37,525 bases of DNA from Bacillota bacterium (GCA_023433945.1 JAEYTP010000103.1:1-37525); one strand, 5' to 3'. Shown: positions 27,176 to 35,473, counted from the stretch's first letter. A program made the numbers and translations. The notes: a model not told the origin generated them from the sequence alone.

Positions 27176-28444
27176 ATGACAGCAAGAGCCAGAAACAGTT
27201 TGAGCAGCAAAGCCAACAGCAGAAGCACCACCAATAGGCTTCCAATAATGATTACCTTTGTTGTAATTATACTAGCTTACATATTTTGTTTTGCTGGTTT
27301 TATTACAGAGGGAGTTTACGATATCACCACGTCAACTAATAATGACAGATTTTTCTCGATGGATGATTCTTATTACGTTAATAAGATTTATTCCACTAAG
27401 CTTGATGATACAGGAAGAATAGTAAAACACCCATTACTAATTGCAGGTGCTCATTATGCAACACAAGCAGAACACCTTATTCTAGGCGATATAAGCATTC
27501 AGAATCATTATATTATTATCGTTATATTCCAGATATTAATAAGTTTTTTAGGGATATATTATCTCTATAAGATTCTTGATAAAAAATATCATCTTTCTAA
27601 TTTAGCCATATCGATTCTGCTTTTAATATACGCTCTTTCCTGCTCAAATTTACTATATACCTTTATTGTGGAGAGCTATATACTAAGTGGTACCATATTA
27701 ATACTGAGCTACTGGTGTCTATTGGAGAAAAAGTTTAAAAGCTTATTTGTACTTGGTATTCTGGCGGGTGGTGTCACTATAACCAATTTCGCCATTTGGG
27801 CGCTTATGGTTTTATTCCTCAATGATAACCTCAGAACAAAGCTAAAGGTTATAATCTCTTCTGGAGTGGGTTTACTGATCACAATTGCAGTTCTGCCTAT
27901 ACGTGGCGTGTTTTTTACTAATGTGTTCAAGGTTTTTATAAGCAGCCCACAAAACTATGCTGATAAATTCGATTTACTGACAGCGGGGAAGATGGGGTAC
28001 TATTCTCTATTTGGATCAACCTACATGTTTATAGACACTGTTAACAAATCTCCTTTCGGGGAATATGCGGGCAAGGCCATTTCCTTTGTAGCTTCTGCTC
28101 CTACCTGGATATTCGCTGCTATGTGTGTTTGGTTTGCTGGGCTTATCGCAGCCATAATTATTGGCTGCTACAACAAGGATAAGCTGCTGCTCATCCCAAT
28201 GGCTGTATTGCTGTTTAGCTTTGTACTTCATGTTCTAATTCAATATGGCCTCAAAGAGTCCTTTTTATACTCGTTGCACCACTCATTTGCACAGATTTTG
28301 ATTGTGGGATATCTGTTTAAGGGCTTTTCGGGAAAATTGGGGAGAAGGATACTTTATGGATTGGGTTTTGCATATTTGGCAGTAATGGTTTACGCAAACG
28401 TGCTAGGTGGAGTGACGCTTATTGAGTATGTAAGCAGGCTATGA
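27176..28444 (+). CDS. Polytopic membrane protein, GT-C-like, function unknown
   Basis: The 422-residue protein starts with a short Ser/Arg/Asn-rich cytoplasmic tail (1-22) and then has about ten hydrophobic segments. The first large outer loop (about 50-95) has a double acidic motif, S-M-D-D-S-Y-Y-V-N-K, reminiscent of GT-C glycosyltransferases, but I cannot assign a family. GGAGG precedes the ATG. The 132-bp gap from the UbiA-like gene (27044-27175) is AT-rich with a small duplication of ATAGAAATT; no clear promoter was seen. Its C-terminal coding sequence is the first unit of a 4-copy tandem array, and the frame beyond the TGA stays open for 45 more codons. Confidence 0.6.
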   Translation: MTARARNSLSSKANSRSTTNRLPIMITFVVIILAYIFCFAGFITEGVYDITTSTNNDRFFSMDDSYYVNKIYSTKLDDTGRIVKHPLLIAGAHYATQAEHLILGDISIQNHYIIIVIFQILISFLGIYYLYKILDKKYHLSNLAISILLLIYALSCSNLLYTFIVESYILSGTILILSYWCLLEKKFKSLFVLGILAGGVTITNFAIWALMVLFLNDNLRTKLKVIISSGVGLLITIAVLPIRGVFFTNVFKVFISSPQNYADKFDLLTAGKMGYYSLFGSTYMFIDTVNKSPFGEYAGKAISFVASAPTWIFAAMCVWFAGLIAAIIIGCYNKDKLLLIPMAVLLFSFVLHVLIQYGLKESFLYSLHHSFAQILIVGYLFKGFSGKLGRRILYGLGFAYLAVMVYANVLGGVTLIEYVSRL

Positions 28445-28625
28445 TGGTATGATAACAAGCTAGTTGGAATAATGCTTGATAAGTATGCAAGCAAGGTTGT
28501 GATGGTGTGTGAAAATATACTAGGTGGAATAACGCTTGATAAGTATGCAAGCAAGGTTGTGATGGTATGTAAAATATACTAGGTGGAAGTACGTTTGGTG
28601 AGTATACAAGCAGGTTATAATGGTC
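28397..28625 (+). repeat. About 59-bp tandem array made from the gene's C-terminal codons
   Basis: Units start at 28397, 28454, 28514 and 28573 (spacing 57, 60 and 59). Unit 1 encodes the last 15 residues N-V-L-G-G-V-T-L-I-E-Y-V-S-R-L and the TGA. Units 2 and 3, in the same frame past the TGA, read N-K-L-V-G-I-M-L-D-K-Y-A-S-K-V-V and N-I-L-G-G-I-T-L-D-K-Y-A-S-K-V-V; the frame closes at TAG 28580-28582. Unit 4, in another frame, reads N-I-L-G-G-S-T-F-G-E-Y-T-S-R-L-stop. Confidence 0.93.
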
Positions 28626-28636
28626 TATAGAATAAT

Positions 28637-28715
28637 TCAAATAGATATAAAATTCATATAGTCAAATAGACATAATCAAATAGGTATAAGTCATATAGAT
28701 AAAATTCATAAATAA
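28637..28715 (+). repeat. Degenerate short AT-rich repeats
   Basis: Loose units beginning TCAAATAG or TCATATAG start at 28637, 28654, 28662, 28676, 28691 and 28706, about 15 bp apart with one short unit. They follow directly on the 59-bp array and fill most of the space to the terminator. Confidence 0.6.
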
Positions 28716-28757
28716 ATCATTTTATAGCAAATAAGAAACTTAAGAATGGTAATATAC

Positions 28758-28796
28758 AAAAGGGCTGCAATAGTGTTTAGCTATTGCGGCCCTTTT
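28758..28796. terminator. Bidirectional terminator between convergent genes
   Basis: AAAAGGGCTGCAATAG (28758-28773) pairs with CTATTGCGGCCCTTTT (28781-28796): 16 pairs including one T-G, 7-nt loop. A-rich and T-rich ends serve both strands, fitting the convergent membrane-protein and pantothenate-kinase genes. Confidence 0.85.
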
Positions 28797-28815
28797 GAAA
28801 ATACTTAAAGTTTGA

Positions 28816-29658
28816 TTATTTTATCTCCTTAAACCTAGCACCCTGCTTAAAGCATATAGCTGCACCAGCAGCAGTTGCATATTCTGCATTTTCAGGAGTC
28901 TGAAAACGTACATTATAGAGATTATTTAATTGTTCAAATATATATTTGGACTGAGGGACATTGGTTAAATTACCTGTCAGTACAACATCCCTTATATTAT
29001 CAATTCTTGTGTTTGATACCGCAACCATACCGATAGTCTGGAATACCAGATTGATAATACCCATAGCGATATCTGCTTTGGTTGCAAGGTCGCTAATTTT
29101 CCCAAAATTTGAGGCTGTTGTTTCACTTGGAAGCGTTTCCATAACTTCCTTTGAAATATCACCTATTGTCAAATCAACATGGCTCAAATCACCACCGTTT
29201 GCTGTTTCAATAAGTTCATCAAAATGCCTCACATTTAGCATTCTATTGGATAGACCTAGAAGTGTTCCACCACCAACACCAGTACCACAAAGGTGAACAG
29301 CCGAGATACCTTCAGCCTTTACAAAAGCTGTACCTGTACCCATGCTTACAATAATGGCCTTATCAAGATTGCTTAAGTAGAGTCCACCCATGCCTATAGC
29401 AAGGAACTCATCAACCTTCCCAGTAGGTATTCCATAAAGCCTCTCATTAATAAAAGATGAGCCCACACCAGTTATCATTATTCTTTCAATATCCTGAAGC
29501 TGTAAGGAATTAACGCTTAGAAACTTACCAAAAGCACCATATACTGATGCGGTTGGGTCATTTGCTCTTACGAGAAATGGACTAAACATCTTGTTTCCAT
29601 CAAAGCCAACTATTTTGGTTGTACTGCCTCCAATATCTATTCCGATAATCTTTGCCAA
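28816..29658 (-). CDS. coaW: Type II pantothenate kinase
   Basis: This enzyme phosphorylates pantothenate with ATP, the first step of coenzyme A synthesis. The 280-residue protein has the ASKHA fold of eukaryotic-type/staphylococcal PanK: phosphate-1 loop G-I-D-I-G-G-S-T-T-K-I, the M-G-T-G-T-A segment near 105, G-T-G-V-G-G-G-T-L-L-G-L-S near 125 and a C-terminal A-E-Y-A-T-A-A-G-A-A. Translation starts at TTG: AAGGAG lies 8 bases upstream, and the ATG overlapping that site is out of frame. The type II form is usually insensitive to CoA feedback (family knowledge). It is transcribed alone: a terminator separates it from the upstream OPT gene, and another closes it. Confidence 0.88.
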   Translation of the reverse strand: MAKIIGIDIGGSTTKIVGFDGNKMFSPFLVRANDPTASVYGAFGKFLSVNSLQLQDIERIMITGVGSSFINERLYGIPTGKVDEFLAIGMGGLYLSNLDKAIIVSMGTGTAFVKAEGISAVHLCGTGVGGGTLLGLSNRMLNVRHFDELIETANGGDLSHVDLTIGDISKEVMETLPSETTASNFGKISDLATKADIAMGIINLVFQTIGMVAVSNTRIDNIRDVVLTGNLTNVPQSKYIFEQLNNLYNVRFQTPENAEYATAAGAAICFKQGARFKEIK

Positions 29659-29672
29659 AAAATCATCTCCTT

Positions 29673-29722
29673 ATTATGTGAAAAAATTCATTACAAAATT
29701 ATGTGAAAAAATTCATTAATAA
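29673..29722. repeat. 25-bp direct duplication in the leader of coaW
   Basis: Units 29673-29697 and 29698-29722 share their first 21 bases, beginning ATTATGTGAAAAAATTCATTA on the plus strand (the shared core is given here to 21 positions minus none further). They lie immediately 5' of the coaW ribosome site. This is the only array-like duplication in the window at a 5' end. Confidence 0.85.
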
Positions 29723-29775
29723 CTGTACTAATAAATATAATCCATCGTTTTACCTAAAACATTAAATGTTGATGT

Positions 29776-29791
29776 AGCTGTTTAAACAACT
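29776..29791. promoter_or_regulatory. Near-perfect 16-bp palindrome upstream of coaW
   Basis: AGCTGTTTAAACAACT is self-complementary at seven of eight pairs, with TGTTTAAACA exact. It lies about 120 bp upstream of the coaW start, just past the OPT-gene terminator, and could be an operator. Confidence 0.35.
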
Positions 29792-29799
29792 AAAAGCGT

Positions 29800-29825
29800 A
29801 AAAAGAAGGGGCAATAAGCCCCTTC
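29800..29825 (-). terminator. Rho-independent terminator of the OPT gene
   Basis: GAAGGGGC and GCCCCTTC (29805-29812 and 29818-29825) form an 8-bp stem with a 5-nt loop; on the minus strand a T tract (29800-29804) follows. Confidence 0.8.
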
Positions 29826-29840
29826 AATTATACACAAAAT

Positions 29841-31490
29841 TTATGTTCCTGAAAATAGCTTAATAATTGCTATGGTTACTCCTGTTATACCTTCACCTCC
29901 AAGAAGACCCGAAGATGCAATAGTACCAGTATCTGAGGACTTTGGACGAACTTTGTCTACAACAAGTCGTATTATTCCGCCTATAAAAACAGCAGCAGAA
30001 ATAATAAATGGTAGGTATATTCCCAAGCCAAGTGTCGCGGCAGGGACACCCAAAAGGAAAAGTACCGCTCCAATCACAGCACCAATGGTCAATACTATAG
30101 GATCACCCAATCCATTTACCATTGAAGTTACTGCAAATGCCTGCCCAGCTGTAAGTCCGGTTTCGCCACCAACACCACCGTACTGCTTTATGAGAGCAAA
30201 TAATGCAGCTGTTGCAACAACCGCTCCAACAATGCCACCAAATACCTGTGATATTAACTGAGCCTTTGGATTTGTTCCTAACATAGCTCCAGCCTTATAG
30301 TCATTGAATAAGTCTCCTGAATACCCGCAGGCAATGGCTACACAAGCTGCAATTATGAATGCATCCAGTGTATTAACATTGACAAAGAGCCTTATGCCCA
30401 ACAACACGATTATTCCAAATACCTCCATAGGATTGACACCCGTTTGACCTGTAAGTGTTGCTGCCATTATGGATGTGATGTATACCCCTGCTATCAACAA
30501 TATTGATGGGATGATGGATAGCCCGCTTGCTACTGTAAATACAAATGTAAGTAAAGTAAATAATAACGCGAGTAGTTTTGCTTTTGAAGATTTACCGTCA
30601 TTGATTGTTTTATTACCTGAGAATTGACTGTTCTTTTTATCTCTATTTTGAATAGTGTTCTTTATCCACTTGTAAACCATAGAAATAAGAACTCCAAATC
30701 CGGTTCCAATCATTATTCCAATACCAAGTGTACTTGCAAAAGAAGTTGCGGCAGCGCTGTCTGCAAATAAGCCGAGTTTTGGACCTAGTGGGATAATTAA
30801 AACATATGAGATTATAGCACCTAGGAACCATACTCCTGTGTATAGTGTACCTATAATATAGCCAATACCTATAGCCATTGGAGAATTCCAAATACCAAAA
30901 TTGCCATTAGCAAAGAGTACTGCAGGAATATTTCCAACATAATCCTTGAAGTATGTGTAGATGGCTGAGAGCCCTAGAGAAATATATAACACTATGGATT
31001 TCTTTCCACCCTCATCACCGGTCTTAATAGCTTCTGCTGCAGCCATTCCTATTGGATAGGGGAGCTGTTGCTTTTCAATAAATCTGTTTCGGAGCAGCCA
31101 TGATGCAACCGACCCTATAATTGAGCCTGCAACTGCAATAGCAAGAACCTTTAAAAAGTTTTCGGTAGTGATTGACTCCATAGTCCACGTACCTGTGATC
31201 CATAGTCCAGGCAATGTAAAAGCAAGACCACCGGCAACCATTGCACCTGCAGACATTGCAGTTTGAGTAATATTTACTTCGTTTAAGGTGGTTTTTCCTA
31301 TCAGCTTTAATACTGACATTGATAGTAGTGCAACTAAAATAGTAGGCCACGGTAGAGCGCTCATTTTTAGAGCGATGTACATTGAGCTTGCTGTGATCAC
31401 TACTGAACCAAGGCTGCCTATGACAATACTTCTGATTGACAATTGGTCAATGCCTAATAGTGATCGTTCTTGTGAATTGATTTTCGACAT
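29841..31490 (-). CDS. OPT-family oligopeptide/metal-chelate transporter
   Basis: The 549-residue protein has about 14 hydrophobic segments and the family-typical L-P-Y-P-I-G-M-A-A-A-E-A-I-K-T near the second quarter. Other segments with OPT character are G-Y-S-G-D-L-F-N-D-Y-K-A-G-A-M-L-G and the C-terminal G-L-G-I-Y-L-P-F. OPT transporters import peptides or metal complexes; substrate cannot be told from sequence. ATG 31490 has GGAGG 8 bases upstream, while the frame is open further upstream (to 31652) without an RBS, so the longer start is rejected. It is divergent from the ABC exporter genes, with a shared regulatory region. Confidence 0.85.
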   Translation of the reverse strand: MSKINSQERSLLGIDQLSIRSIVIGSLGSVVITASSMYIALKMSALPWPTILVALLSMSVLKLIGKTTLNEVNITQTAMSAGAMVAGGLAFTLPGLWITGTWTMESITTENFLKVLAIAVAGSIIGSVASWLLRNRFIEKQQLPYPIGMAAAEAIKTGDEGGKKSIVLYISLGLSAIYTYFKDYVGNIPAVLFANGNFGIWNSPMAIGIGYIIGTLYTGVWFLGAIISYVLIIPLGPKLGLFADSAAATSFASTLGIGIMIGTGFGVLISMVYKWIKNTIQNRDKKNSQFSGNKTINDGKSSKAKLLALLFTLLTFVFTVASGLSIIPSILLIAGVYITSIMAATLTGQTGVNPMEVFGIIVLLGIRLFVNVNTLDAFIIAACVAIACGYSGDLFNDYKAGAMLGTNPKAQLISQVFGGIVGAVVATAALFALIKQYGGVGGETGLTAGQAFAVTSMVNGLGDPIVLTIGAVIGAVLFLLGVPAATLGLGIYLPFIISAAVFIGGIIRLVVDKVRPKSSDTGTIASSGLLGGEGITGVTIAIIKLFSGT

Positions 31491-31641
31491 ACAATTAACC
31501 TCCGTTCTCATTCCCTTGTTGGGATATAAGTCGTATTGTGATAAAAAATATAGAAGCAAAATGTCTGGCTTCAAAAGAATACCAGCTGTTAAAATAATAA
31601 CACATACATATAAAGGATGCAACTTGATACATAAATTACCG

Positions 31642-31671
31642 ATAATAACCACTATATGAATTTAACGACAA
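31642..31671 (-). promoter_or_regulatory. Putative promoter of the OPT gene
   Basis: On the minus strand TTGTCG (31671-31666) is followed after 18 bp by TATTAT (31647-31642), 4/6 and 5/6 matches to sigma-A consensus. It lies 5 bp from the palindrome at 31676. Confidence 0.4.
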
Positions 31672-31675
31672 ATAA

Positions 31676-31699
31676 ATCGATAAAACTTCTTTTATCGAT
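31676..31699. promoter_or_regulatory. 24-bp operator-like palindrome between OPT and ABC exporter genes
   Basis: ATCGATAAAA (31676-31685) and TTTTATCGAT (31690-31699) are perfect complements around CTTC. It lies between the divergent genes, beside the putative OPT promoter and 13 bp before a perfect TATAAT (31713-31718) pointing toward the ABC genes, so it is well placed to regulate either or both. Confidence 0.6.
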
Positions 31700-31766
31700 A
31701 TCCTAATAGGAGTATAATACTAATAATCTTGGAAATTTAACCATATATTAAAAGGGGTAGAAATAA

Positions 31767-33572
31767 ATGAGTAATACTAAATGGCTGTGGAGTTATTTGA
31801 AGAAGTATAAGTATACCATGATTATAGGATTAATTCTTGTTCTCGTTGCATCAGCTGTAAACATGGTTAACCCATATGTTTCGGGTATAATTGTTGACAA
31901 GGTAATCAAGCAGGGGCACAAGGAATTGCTTTTAACTTTTGCAGGTATTATGATTGGTACAACAGTTTTTAAGTCTATAATCAGGTACATATTCCAGATG
32001 AGTTTTGAAGTTGCTTCTCAGGGCACTATGAAAGCTATACGTGAGGAGATGTATGAAAAACTTCAATCCCAGGATTTTAAGTTTTTTGATACTACCAGAA
32101 CTGGAGATATAATGGCAAAAATGACGGGTGATATAGAAATGGTGCGCCATTTTGTTGCCTGGGATATTTATAATGTTGTTGAGGGTATAACAATATTTAC
32201 ATTTGCCACATGCCTTCTATTTACAATCAACTGGCAGTTTACATTGATACTTCTGTGTGTGACTCCTTTTTTAGCTATTGTCGCAATAAAGCTGGCAAAT
32301 AGTGTAAGGCCGACTTTTTCCAGGATTAGAGGACAATTCTCAAAACTAAACTCTGTAGTCCAGGAAAATATTAGTGGAAACAGGGTTATTAAGGCATTTG
32401 TTACTGAGGACATAGAAATAGAGAAGTTTAAAAAAGAGAATGATGAATATATGAACCAAAACCTTGAGTCTGCTAATGTATGGGCAAAATACCTTCCAAT
32501 AATTGACGTTCTTGCTTCTTTGCTTTCTCTTATTATAATACTTGTCGGTGGCATTATGGTTATAAATGGTCAGCTTACTATCGGTGAGTTGGTCACATTT
32601 AATACTATCATTTGGGCACTTGGCAATCCTATGAGGTCATGCGGATGGCTTATTAATGATATACAGAGGTTTCATGCTTCAGCAGATAAAATTAAGGAAT
32701 ACTTATTCAGTAGCTCAAGGGTGAAAAATAAACCTAATGCAATTAAAAAGGATATAAAAGGCCAGGTAGAGTTTAAAAATGTTAGTTTTACATATGGAGA
32801 AGGCAAGGTTTTAGAGAATATCAGCTTCAAAGCATATGCGGGGCAGACAATAGCTATAGTAGGTGCAACAGGCTCTGGAAAGTCCACACTTATAAGCCTA
32901 ATTCCAAGGTTTTATAATTGTACGAAAGGAGAAGTTCTACTTGATGGTATCAATGTAAATGATATTGACCTAACAAGCCTTAGAAGTCAAGTTGCTGTAG
33001 CGATGCAGGATGTATTTTTATTCTCTGATACCATTGAAGGTAATATTGCATATGGCGTACCCAATGCTGATATGGCAAGCATTCAGCAAGCTGCTGAAGT
33101 AGCAGATGCTCACAAATTCATATGCGCAATGCCCGACGGATATAACACAATAGTTGGTGAAAGAGGAGTTGGGCTCTCAGGTGGTCAAAAGCAGAGGATA
33201 GCTTTAGCAAGAGCAGTATTGAAAAACCCTTCAATACTGATACTTGATGATACCACTTCGAGTGTTGATATGGAGACTGAGTTCAAGATACATAAAATGC
33301 TTAAAACATTCTTTGCTAATAAAACAACTTTTTTAATTGCCCACAGAATTTCTACTGTAAAGAATGCTGACTTAATTCTGGTTATTGATGATGGCAAACT
33401 TGTGGAGAGTGGTACTCATGATGAGCTTCTCAAAAATAATGGCTGTTATAGAAAGGTATATGACTGCCAGTATGGAGATTTTGATTTTACAAGTGATAAC
33501 AATTGTTCAAATGAGAACAATTCTACAAGTGAGCTTGATTTTACAAATGAGGGGGTACATGTAAATGGCTAG
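31767..33572 (+). CDS. Heterodimeric ABC exporter, subunit with degenerate Walker B
   Basis: The 601-residue half-transporter has six membrane helices (about 1-310) and a C-terminal ATPase. Walker A G-A-T-G-S-G-K-S-T is at 366-374, Q-loop M-Q-D-V-F-L-F follows, signature L-S-G-G-Q starts at 470, and the H-loop His is 526. Walker B ends L-D-D: Asp495 replaces the catalytic Glu. Such asymmetry is known for heterodimers such as BmrCD/LmrCD and TM287/288, which export drugs, lipids or peptides. Its LSGGQ would complete the active site of the partner. The gene overlaps the next by 8 bp (33565-33572). Its last codons form an in-frame 18-bp repeat array. Confidence 0.92.
   Translation: MSNTKWLWSYLKKYKYTMIIGLILVLVASAVNMVNPYVSGIIVDKVIKQGHKELLLTFAGIMIGTTVFKSIIRYIFQMSFEVASQGTMKAIREEMYEKLQSQDFKFFDTTRTGDIMAKMTGDIEMVRHFVAWDIYNVVEGITIFTFATCLLFTINWQFTLILLCVTPFLAIVAIKLANSVRPTFSRIRGQFSKLNSVVQENISGNRVIKAFVTEDIEIEKFKKENDEYMNQNLESANVWAKYLPIIDVLASLLSLIIILVGGIMVINGQLTIGELVTFNTIIWALGNPMRSCGWLINDIQRFHASADKIKEYLFSSSRVKNKPNAIKKDIKGQVEFKNVSFTYGEGKVLENISFKAYAGQTIAIVGATGSGKSTLISLIPRFYNCTKGEVLLDGINVNDIDLTSLRSQVAVAMQDVFLFSDTIEGNIAYGVPNADMASIQQAAEVADAHKFICAMPDGYNTIVGERGVGLSGGQKQRIALARAVLKNPSILILDDTTSSVDMETEFKIHKMLKTFFANKTTFLIAHRISTVKNADLILVIDDGKLVESGTHDELLKNNGCYRKVYDCQYGDFDFTSDNNCSNENNSTSELDFTNEGVHVNG
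33471..33560 (+). repeat. 18-bp in-frame repeat array at the C-terminus of the first ABC subunit
   Basis: Five 18-bp units (starts 33471, 33489, 33507, 33525, 33543) encode the hexapeptides Y-G-D-F-D-F, T-S-D-N-N-C, S-N-E-N-N-S, T-S-E-L-D-F and T-N-E-G-V-H. Units 2-5 share A/T-C-A-A-x-T-G-A at their start. The last unit contains GAGGGGG, the ribosome site of the next gene. Confidence 0.75.
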
Positions 33573-35355
33573 AAATAAATACGATGTTGACGAGGAACTG
33601 GTCAGCAAATTTAAAGGCTCAGATTTTATAAGGCTCCTCAGATATGTGAAACCACATAAATTAAAGATGACAGTTACTGTTTTAGTAATGCTGGCTGCAA
33701 GTGTACTGGGCTTAATTGGTCCTCTCCTTATAAAGGATGCTATAGACAATAAAATACCCAATAATGATATAAGGGGGATAGTACTGCTCTCTGTTATTTT
33801 TCTGGTAACAATAGTTATTGGAGCGATTTTTAGTAAGATTAGAATCAAGCTTATGTCTCAGGTTGGTCATGGCATAATTAAAACCCTTAGAGAAGATATA
33901 TTCTTTCATCTTCAGAAGCTTCCGTTTGTGTACTATGATAGCAGGCCGCACGGAAAGATACTTGTACGCGTAATGAACTATGTTAATTCCCTTAGCGATT
34001 TATTGTCAAATGGTCTTATAAACCTCATTACAGACGTTTTTACACTAGCCTGCATAGTGGTATTTATGCTATTCATAGATGTAAAGCTTACGTTAATAAG
34101 TTTGATTGGTTTGCCTATTTTAGTTGTATGTATACTAGTAATAAAAAAGATTCAGAGGAAGCGTACGCAGATACTCAGTATGAAACAATCAAATCTAAAT
34201 GCATACATACATGAAAGTATATGTGGAATTAAGGTAACGCAGTCCTTTTCACGCCAGGAAAAGAATAAGGAGATATTTGATGACCAGAATGTGCAATACA
34301 GATATGCATGGATGAAATTTGTAAAGGCTAATTTTATTTTATGGCCAATAGTGGATACTATTTCAACAAGTGGGGTAGTGCTAATATATTTTGCCGGTAT
34401 ATTTTGGTTTTCCGATATAACTGTAGGAGCACTTGTAGCATTTATGGGGTTTGTATGGAGATTTTGGCAACCAATAAATACCATCGGAAATTTTTACAAT
34501 CAGATAATAAATGCAATGGCCTATTTGGAGAGAATTTTTGAGACAATGGATGAAAAGATTGAAATAGCCGATATTGAAGGTGCTCAAGATATGCCTGATA
34601 TCAAGGGTGATGTTGAATTCGACAATGTTACCTTTAGCTATGAGGACGGAAATGTAATATTGGATAATGTATCTTACAAGGTTAATAGAGGCTCTTCAAT
34701 AGCCTTAGTTGGTCCAACAGGTGCCGGTAAGACAACTATAATCAATTTGCTGAGTAGATTCTATGACGTACAGTCAGGAAAAGTACTAATAGATGGAATA
34801 GATATAAAGACTGTAACTCTTAAATCATTGAGAAAGCAGATGGGTGTCATGCTTCAGGATACATTTTTGTTTTCAGGTACAATAATGGACAATATTAAGT
34901 ATGCTCGACCTGAGGCCACTGACGAAGAGGCTATTGAGGCAGCAAAGACGGTGTGTGCTCATGATTTTATCATAAAGCTAGATATGGGTTATGATACAGA
35001 GATTAATGAACGAGGTACAAGACTATCAAACGGCCAGAGGCAGCTAATATCTTTTGCAAGGGCATTGTTGGCGAACCCCAGAATTCTGATATTGGACGAA
35101 GCTACATCCAGTATTGATACCGAAACCGAAAGACTATTACAAAAGGGGCTTTTGCAATTACTAAAAGGAAGGACCTCATTCATTATTGCTCATAGGCTCT
35201 CTACCATAATGAACTCTGATTGCATTATGTATATAGATAAGGGCCAAATTGCTGAGAGTGGTACGCATAAGGAGCTTATTGATAAAAGAGGTGCTTACTA
35301 TGAGCTTTTTATGTCTCAGTACAATGTAATGGATACATCTAATTGCAATATTTAA
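33565..35355 (+). CDS. Heterodimeric ABC exporter, subunit with catalytic Walker B and degenerate signature
   Basis: The 596-residue half-transporter has six membrane helices and an ATPase domain with Walker A G-P-T-G-A-G-K-T-T (383-391), Q-loop L-Q-D-T-F-L-F, Walker B L-D-E with the catalytic Glu512, and H-loop His543. Its signature is L-S-N-G-Q (Asn489 for Gly), so the ATP site shared with the first subunit's Asp495 is degenerate on both faces. The other site is intact. This complementarity shows that the two genes encode one exporter. Translation is coupled by the 8-bp overlap, with GAGGGGG 8 bp before the ATG. The gene ends in a 54-bp tandem array. Confidence 0.93.
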   Translation: MARNKYDVDEELVSKFKGSDFIRLLRYVKPHKLKMTVTVLVMLAASVLGLIGPLLIKDAIDNKIPNNDIRGIVLLSVIFLVTIVIGAIFSKIRIKLMSQVGHGIIKTLREDIFFHLQKLPFVYYDSRPHGKILVRVMNYVNSLSDLLSNGLINLITDVFTLACIVVFMLFIDVKLTLISLIGLPILVVCILVIKKIQRKRTQILSMKQSNLNAYIHESICGIKVTQSFSRQEKNKEIFDDQNVQYRYAWMKFVKANFILWPIVDTISTSGVVLIYFAGIFWFSDITVGALVAFMGFVWRFWQPINTIGNFYNQIINAMAYLERIFETMDEKIEIADIEGAQDMPDIKGDVEFDNVTFSYEDGNVILDNVSYKVNRGSSIALVGPTGAGKTTIINLLSRFYDVQSGKVLIDGIDIKTVTLKSLRKQMGVMLQDTFLFSGTIMDNIKYARPEATDEEAIEAAKTVCAHDFIIKLDMGYDTEINERGTRLSNGQRQLISFARALLANPRILILDEATSSIDTETERLLQKGLLQLLKGRTSFIIAHRLSTIMNSDCIMYIDKGQIAESGTHKELIDKRGAYYELFMSQYNVMDTSNCNI

Positions 35356-35464
35356 CAGTTTACGAAATACAGTGAAATGCTAATGCATACATCTAATTGC
35401 AATATTTAATAGTTTTTGAAATACAGTGAAATGCTAATGCATACATCTAATTGCAATATTTAAT
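35317..35464 (+). repeat. 54-bp tandem array overlapping the stop codon of the second ABC gene
   Basis: Units start with CAGT at 35317, 35370 and 35424 (53, 54 and 41 bp). Unit 1 encodes the final residues Q-Y-N-V-M-D-T-S-N-C-N-I and the TAA. Units 2 and 3 are identical over at least 40 bases, which suggests a recent duplication, and carry one extra base near the start that shifts the frame. Confidence 0.95.
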
Positions 35465-35473
35465 TTGTTATTG

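Noticed and set aside
28419..28640. 73-residue minus-strand reading frame with repeated C-L-H-T-Y-Q-A-L-F
   Set aside because: It is only the antisense reading of the 59-bp tandem array and has no convincing RBS context.
29872..30261. 129-residue plus-strand frame rich in Pro and Thr
   Set aside because: It is antisense to the OPT transporter, whose membrane segments and motifs explain the sequence; no RBS or family match.
29841..31652. Long N-terminal extension of the OPT transporter (start at 31652)
   Set aside because: ATG 31490 has a GGAGG 8 bases upstream and matches the usual family start; the extension covers the promoter region.
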